Source: Przewalskia tangutica (Eukaryota; Streptophyta; Magnoliopsida; Solanales; Solanaceae). Taken from it: 64,000 bases of DNA. Each line of letters starts with the position of its first letter. Within the stretch, counting starts at the first letter, position 1. The stretch lies in contig CM056732.1 of NCBI GenBank assembly GCA_029844215.1, positions 55,165,007 through 55,229,006 on the forward strand, given 5' to 3'. Shown here in pieces: positions 60,636 through 64,000 of this stretch. Made by a program: the position numbers and the translations under genes. The notes under the pieces are model-generated. The model was not told the origin of the DNA. It did not search any database and saw only the letters and a program-made list of their open reading frames with translations.

Positions 60636-60833
60636 AATCGTACATACGAATACGTCAGGGAGTCCAACTTATAACACGCCTCTAAGGCACTATCTCGAGT
60701 GAGAAGAATGAAACCAATCCTAAATATCTCAGTAGCCTCCGATTATAGATGTGGTGCACAACACACCGATAATCAAGACTCTACTAGACACGGTGCAGAG
60801 ATACTTTCCGGATTAATCGCTCGATACCACTTT

Positions 60834-62666
60834 TGTCACGACCCGACTTGGGCGTGGATCGTGCCTTACCCGGCACCCTAGTGATACAACATCGTAGAAA
60901 ATCACGGAAATAAAAACTTAAACAGAAACAAGATATAACATAAGAAAACAAAGCAACCAAAACGGCCACCTTCATGTATATATATATAACCAACAGTACA
61001 TCCTTTACAAACCCACACAGCGATTACAGCACTCTAAGAGTGTAACCACAACTATGACGGGACAGGGCCCGCCATACCTGAATGTACAAGTACTTACAAT
61101 GTGGGACTATACCAAAGATAAGCCTCCGAGAAACGGAGCTTCCCAAACGCCGAATCGCGATCCTATGAGCGAGGATCCACAACCGATGTACCTCTACTGC
61201 GGCATGATCGCAGCCCGAAGGAGGTCAAGCATAACAGTACCAAGTATGTGAATCAAAATATCAGAAATGAAATCATAACAGTCTATATAACACCGGAGTC
61301 ATGTATGATATACAAACTACAGTTTACTACTTAAAATCAGTCATGTCAAGTCAGGGACTCACGCCCTTCAAGTCATCCCTCATGCCCGTGGAACTCTTCC
61401 TCACCGCCGGCATCTAGGTATAAATCGTATGATACGTATAAATGTCTCGCCCATCCATGGGACTCGAGGTGGAATCGCATGGTCACATTCCGCCCATCTC
61501 ATGGACTCCTGTCGATCATATGGTCACATTCCCGTCCCATCTCATGGACTCGGTGTCGGATCGTGTGGAATACATTCCCGGTCCATCTCATGGACTCGGT
61601 GTCGGATCGTGTGGAATACATTCCCGGCCCATCTCATGGACTCGGTGTCGGATCGTGTGGAATACATTCCCGGCCCATCTCATGGACTCGCTGTCGGATC
61701 GTGTGGAATACATTCCCGACCCATCTCATGGACTCGGTGTAGAATCGGGTGGTATACATGTCTCGGCCCATCTCATGGGACTCGAGGTAGAATCGGCCAT
61801 AACATTTAAACCCTCTTTTAAGACAGATTAAGATAATACCATGCTTTCCTTTTAAAACAAACTAAGGCAATATCATGCCCTCCTTTTTAAACCGAAACAC
61901 TTTCCTTTTTTAAAATCAAGTAACAACATTCTTTTCCAAAAGTTCAAGTTGCATAATTTCAAATACTCAAGTCTCTTATTTTCGAAAGATTTCATAGTTC
62001 ATAGTCTTAATCACTTAACAACGTAATCTCTTTTTAAAACAATTGAGTAACATATGCCTATGTGTGAGTAGGTTGTACTTGTTTATAACAATCTTATTAA
62101 AGCAGCCATGATCTAGGAAATGTAATACAATTTTGTCTTATCTTAGCTTCTATGCAGATGGAGGTTTCTACTGGTTTTAATAATAATTAATTAGTCAATA
62201 CATTTTCTTTTATTAACGCTGCAGTGGTTTGTTCGATACTTATTCTCATTTCCGAAATCAATATGACATTATTCTTTAAAAACCAAGTACTCATTACTCA
62301 CGAATGAGGTTTCACAGCTTTTTAACAAACTTCATATCAAGTTAAATTAAGTCAAGTCTCTTATCTTTCAAGATCAAGTCTCTTAACTTCTAAAATCAAT
62401 AAACCATTCTTTTACCTACATAAAGTCGTTATAACTAACTTCCCATAAAACTATTATAACACTTTATGTTTTAAACCAACCAAAACTCGTTTAGCACACA
62501 TACGTCTACCGTACTACATAGATCACAACAATCATGCTAGAAAAGATAGGAAGAGGTTCACATACCTCGCGACGATTATCGACAATTAGCAAAACGCTCC
62601 AAAGTACTATAACCCTGCTAGCCTTTTCCACCCTTCAAGTAGAATACGCTACTCGTAGTACTTCAA
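60834..62666 (-). repeat. J 5' LTR, first part
   Basis: TGTCACGACCCGACTTGG start; hairpin 61053-61076; 46-bp tandem array (61490-61790, units at 61561, 61607, 61653). It is interrupted at 62667 by K; the presumed target duplication TTCAA (62662-62666) cannot be paired inside the window. Confidence 0.88.
61490..61790. repeat. 46-bp tandem array in J 5' LTR
   Basis: Unit with CCCATCTCATGGACTCGGTG and TCGTGTGGAATACATT; TCGTGTGG recurs at 61561, 61607 and 61653. The copy number differs from the array in J's other LTR. Confidence 0.92.
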
Positions 62667-64000
62667 TGTTACACCCCGTAGTTCCAGGGTATGTATGTGA
62701 AGACGTACGTTCGAGAATACGACATTTAAATTGGAAAGGAAGAAAGATGTGATTTTTCGACGGAAAAGTTTCCGGATTTTGTGAAGGAAAAATGTTCGTT
62801 AAAGGGAATTGGATTCCCAGATTTGGTATTCGGACTTTTTGGAATATTTAAGAATTATGGAATTTTATTTCCGGAATTGGTCACGTGGGGCCCACGGGAG
62901 AATTTACGGTTTTGTGGGGCCCACTTTATTTTCGGATTTTTGGCATTACGGATATTTTCGGAAGATGAAATATTTTGGACCAATAGGAGGGAGACATGTG
63001 TCACCCCTAGGTGGCAAGGTTAGACGAGATTTTGGACAAGCTTGGCACGTTTTTTACATGTTAAAGGCTTAAAACATTTGGTCAAAAGTCTTGTAAGATA
63101 TTTGTGTAGTAGTTGGATAAGTGGGACCCACACACACATGGCTCAATCTAGACCACACACTTGCTTCAATCCTAGCCCTTGAATGTCCTATAAATACCCC
63201 TTAGTCAAGACTATTCTTCATCCACACTTGAGAAATTCCAAGGCAAAAATACTCCCTTTCCTTTGTAGTTCTCGCTTTAGCCTTGTTTCTTGAGCAAAAT
63301 TGTCAAAAAATTCTTAAAGTTTTAAGTGTTCTTCCTTAGTGTATTAGGAAGATTAGTAACCAAAAGTTAGAAAAGATTTCACACCCCTAGCCTAAGAACC
63401 TCCCCTTGGCCGAGAGTTGCCACATTTAAAGCCTAAGTGTTCTTCACTTTTTGGAGTTAAAGTGTTAAGAGAGGTTGTTTAGAAACTTCTAAGGGTCGCT
63501 TGGAGCGGATTGAAGCGTAAGGAATAGGAGATAAACGTTGCTCAGGATCGACTTATAAACTTGGATAATTTTGGGCTTATCGAGGTAATGATCTTTATCC
63601 CCCTATTGTAATTGGATATTACATGTTGTAGTAACTTAGAATTGAGTATATATATATTGGAAGGATGATTGAATAGAATTGAACTGTATTTACATCGGAC
63701 TGTATTTACAGTAGACTTGTAGTATTTTTGTGGGGCAGTGTTGTATACGTCCGGTTAGACGTGTAACCCCCCCTTGGAGTTGTTGGTTTGGTAGCAGGCC
63801 TTGTTAGAGGAGGAGATTTATGTGGTTGCGGGAGGTGCCAATTTTCCGTAGAATAAGGAACTGTTTACCTAGAATTGTTCTACGAAGAGATCCAGAAGTT
63901 GATAGACGTTTTATGGCCATTATAGGTTGAAGTACTGCGAGTAGTGTATTCTACTTGAAGGGTGGAAAAGGCTAGCAGGATTACAGTACTTTGGAGCTTT
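62667..64000 (+). mobile_element. Element K: plus-strand E-type LTR, incomplete
   Basis: Starts TGTTACACCCCGTAGTTCC and runs off the window. Close to F's LTR start (38421 onward), with a TATA box at 63188-63197. Whether it is a solo LTR or a full element cannot be seen. There is no gene in it. Confidence 0.85.

Larger units (their letters stand above)
37013..64000 (-). mobile_element. Element I: A-type chromovirus, right end outside window
   Basis: I's 3' LTR is split over 37013-38420, 50320-50851 and 54618-55264 by F and H. Its interior begins at 55265 (polypurine complement 55265-55281) and shows the integrase end, then J interrupts at 55999. The LTR is the same family as A (start TGTCACGACCCGACCCCGGGGCC, end GGGGTATAACA). 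I is inserted in E's 5' LTR. The rest of I, including RT and gag, must lie beyond 64000. Confidence 0.85.
55999..64000 (-). mobile_element. Element J: non-autonomous, right LTR interrupted by K
   Basis: Left (3') LTR 55999-59117 (3119 bp), interior 59118-60833 (1716 bp), right (5') LTR from 60834, cut at 62667 by K and continuing beyond the window. It is inserted in I's integrase gene; the presumed target duplication is CTTCT (55994-55998), unverified. Same family as E and G: gag remnant, no pol. Confidence 0.88.

Noticed and set aside
61429..61831. Three overlapping frames of 87-129 codons
   Set aside because: Same LTR array as at 56594; a repeat artefact, not a gene.

Overview
The window is an uninterrupted nest of plant LTR retrotransposons. 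I found no host gene, tRNA, rRNA, CRISPR array or microbial feature. The coding remnants are Ty3/gypsy gag-pol with integrase C-terminal chromodomains (chromovirus clade, Tekay/Del-like). Primer-binding sites match plant initiator tRNA-Met, and one element of a different lineage uses tRNA-Asp. This points to heterochromatin of a flowering plant. Protein style suggests an asterid eudicot, possibly Solanaceae, but that is a weak inference. Letters A to K below are my own names.

Layout. The oldest element is E (minus strand). Part of its 3' LTR lies left of the window; the rest is 26275-26947 and 33291-33617, followed by a pol-less interior (33618-35890) and a 5' LTR from 35891. Element B (plus; 1-26274 with its insertions) sits in E's left LTR and is itself broken by C (minus, 1888-11483) and A (plus, 15797-26135, TSD GAAAG). 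A tRNA-Asp, Athila/Tat-like non-autonomous element D (26948-33290, TSD GTCGC) is also in E's left LTR, in an odd rearranged form: a solo LTR, a copied piece of E, then the rest of D. Element I (minus, from 37013 past the right end) sits in E's 5' LTR. Its own 3' LTR is broken by solo LTR F (plus, 38421-50314, TSD TCCTT) and by truncated H (minus, 50852-54617). F is broken by complete element G (minus, 41633-50276, TSD TAAGG). I's integrase gene is broken by J (minus, from 55999), whose right LTR is broken by K (plus, from 62667). Nesting is four deep (E>I>F>G and E>I>J>K).

How the parts work together. B, C, A and I carry pol remnants (protease, RT, RNase H, integrase plus chromodomain). E, G and J have very long LTRs (about 3.1 kb in G and J) around 1.7-2.3 kb interiors with only gag remnants, so they probably moved using enzymes of autonomous relatives. 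All these LTRs share a short hairpin cassette near their 3' end, a TATA box about 0.35-0.5 kb from their 5' end, and lineage-specific tandem arrays in the long transcribed part. No copy has an intact gag-pol as written.

Main points for a second look: (1) homologous CTG sites alternate among CTG, TCG and TCAG between copies, even between two LTRs of one element and inside primer-binding sites, which looks like a systematic base-calling error at methylated CHG sites rather than mutation; (2) the rearranged D locus; (3) the shared LTR hairpin; (4) the pol-less family with a conserved unassigned block.
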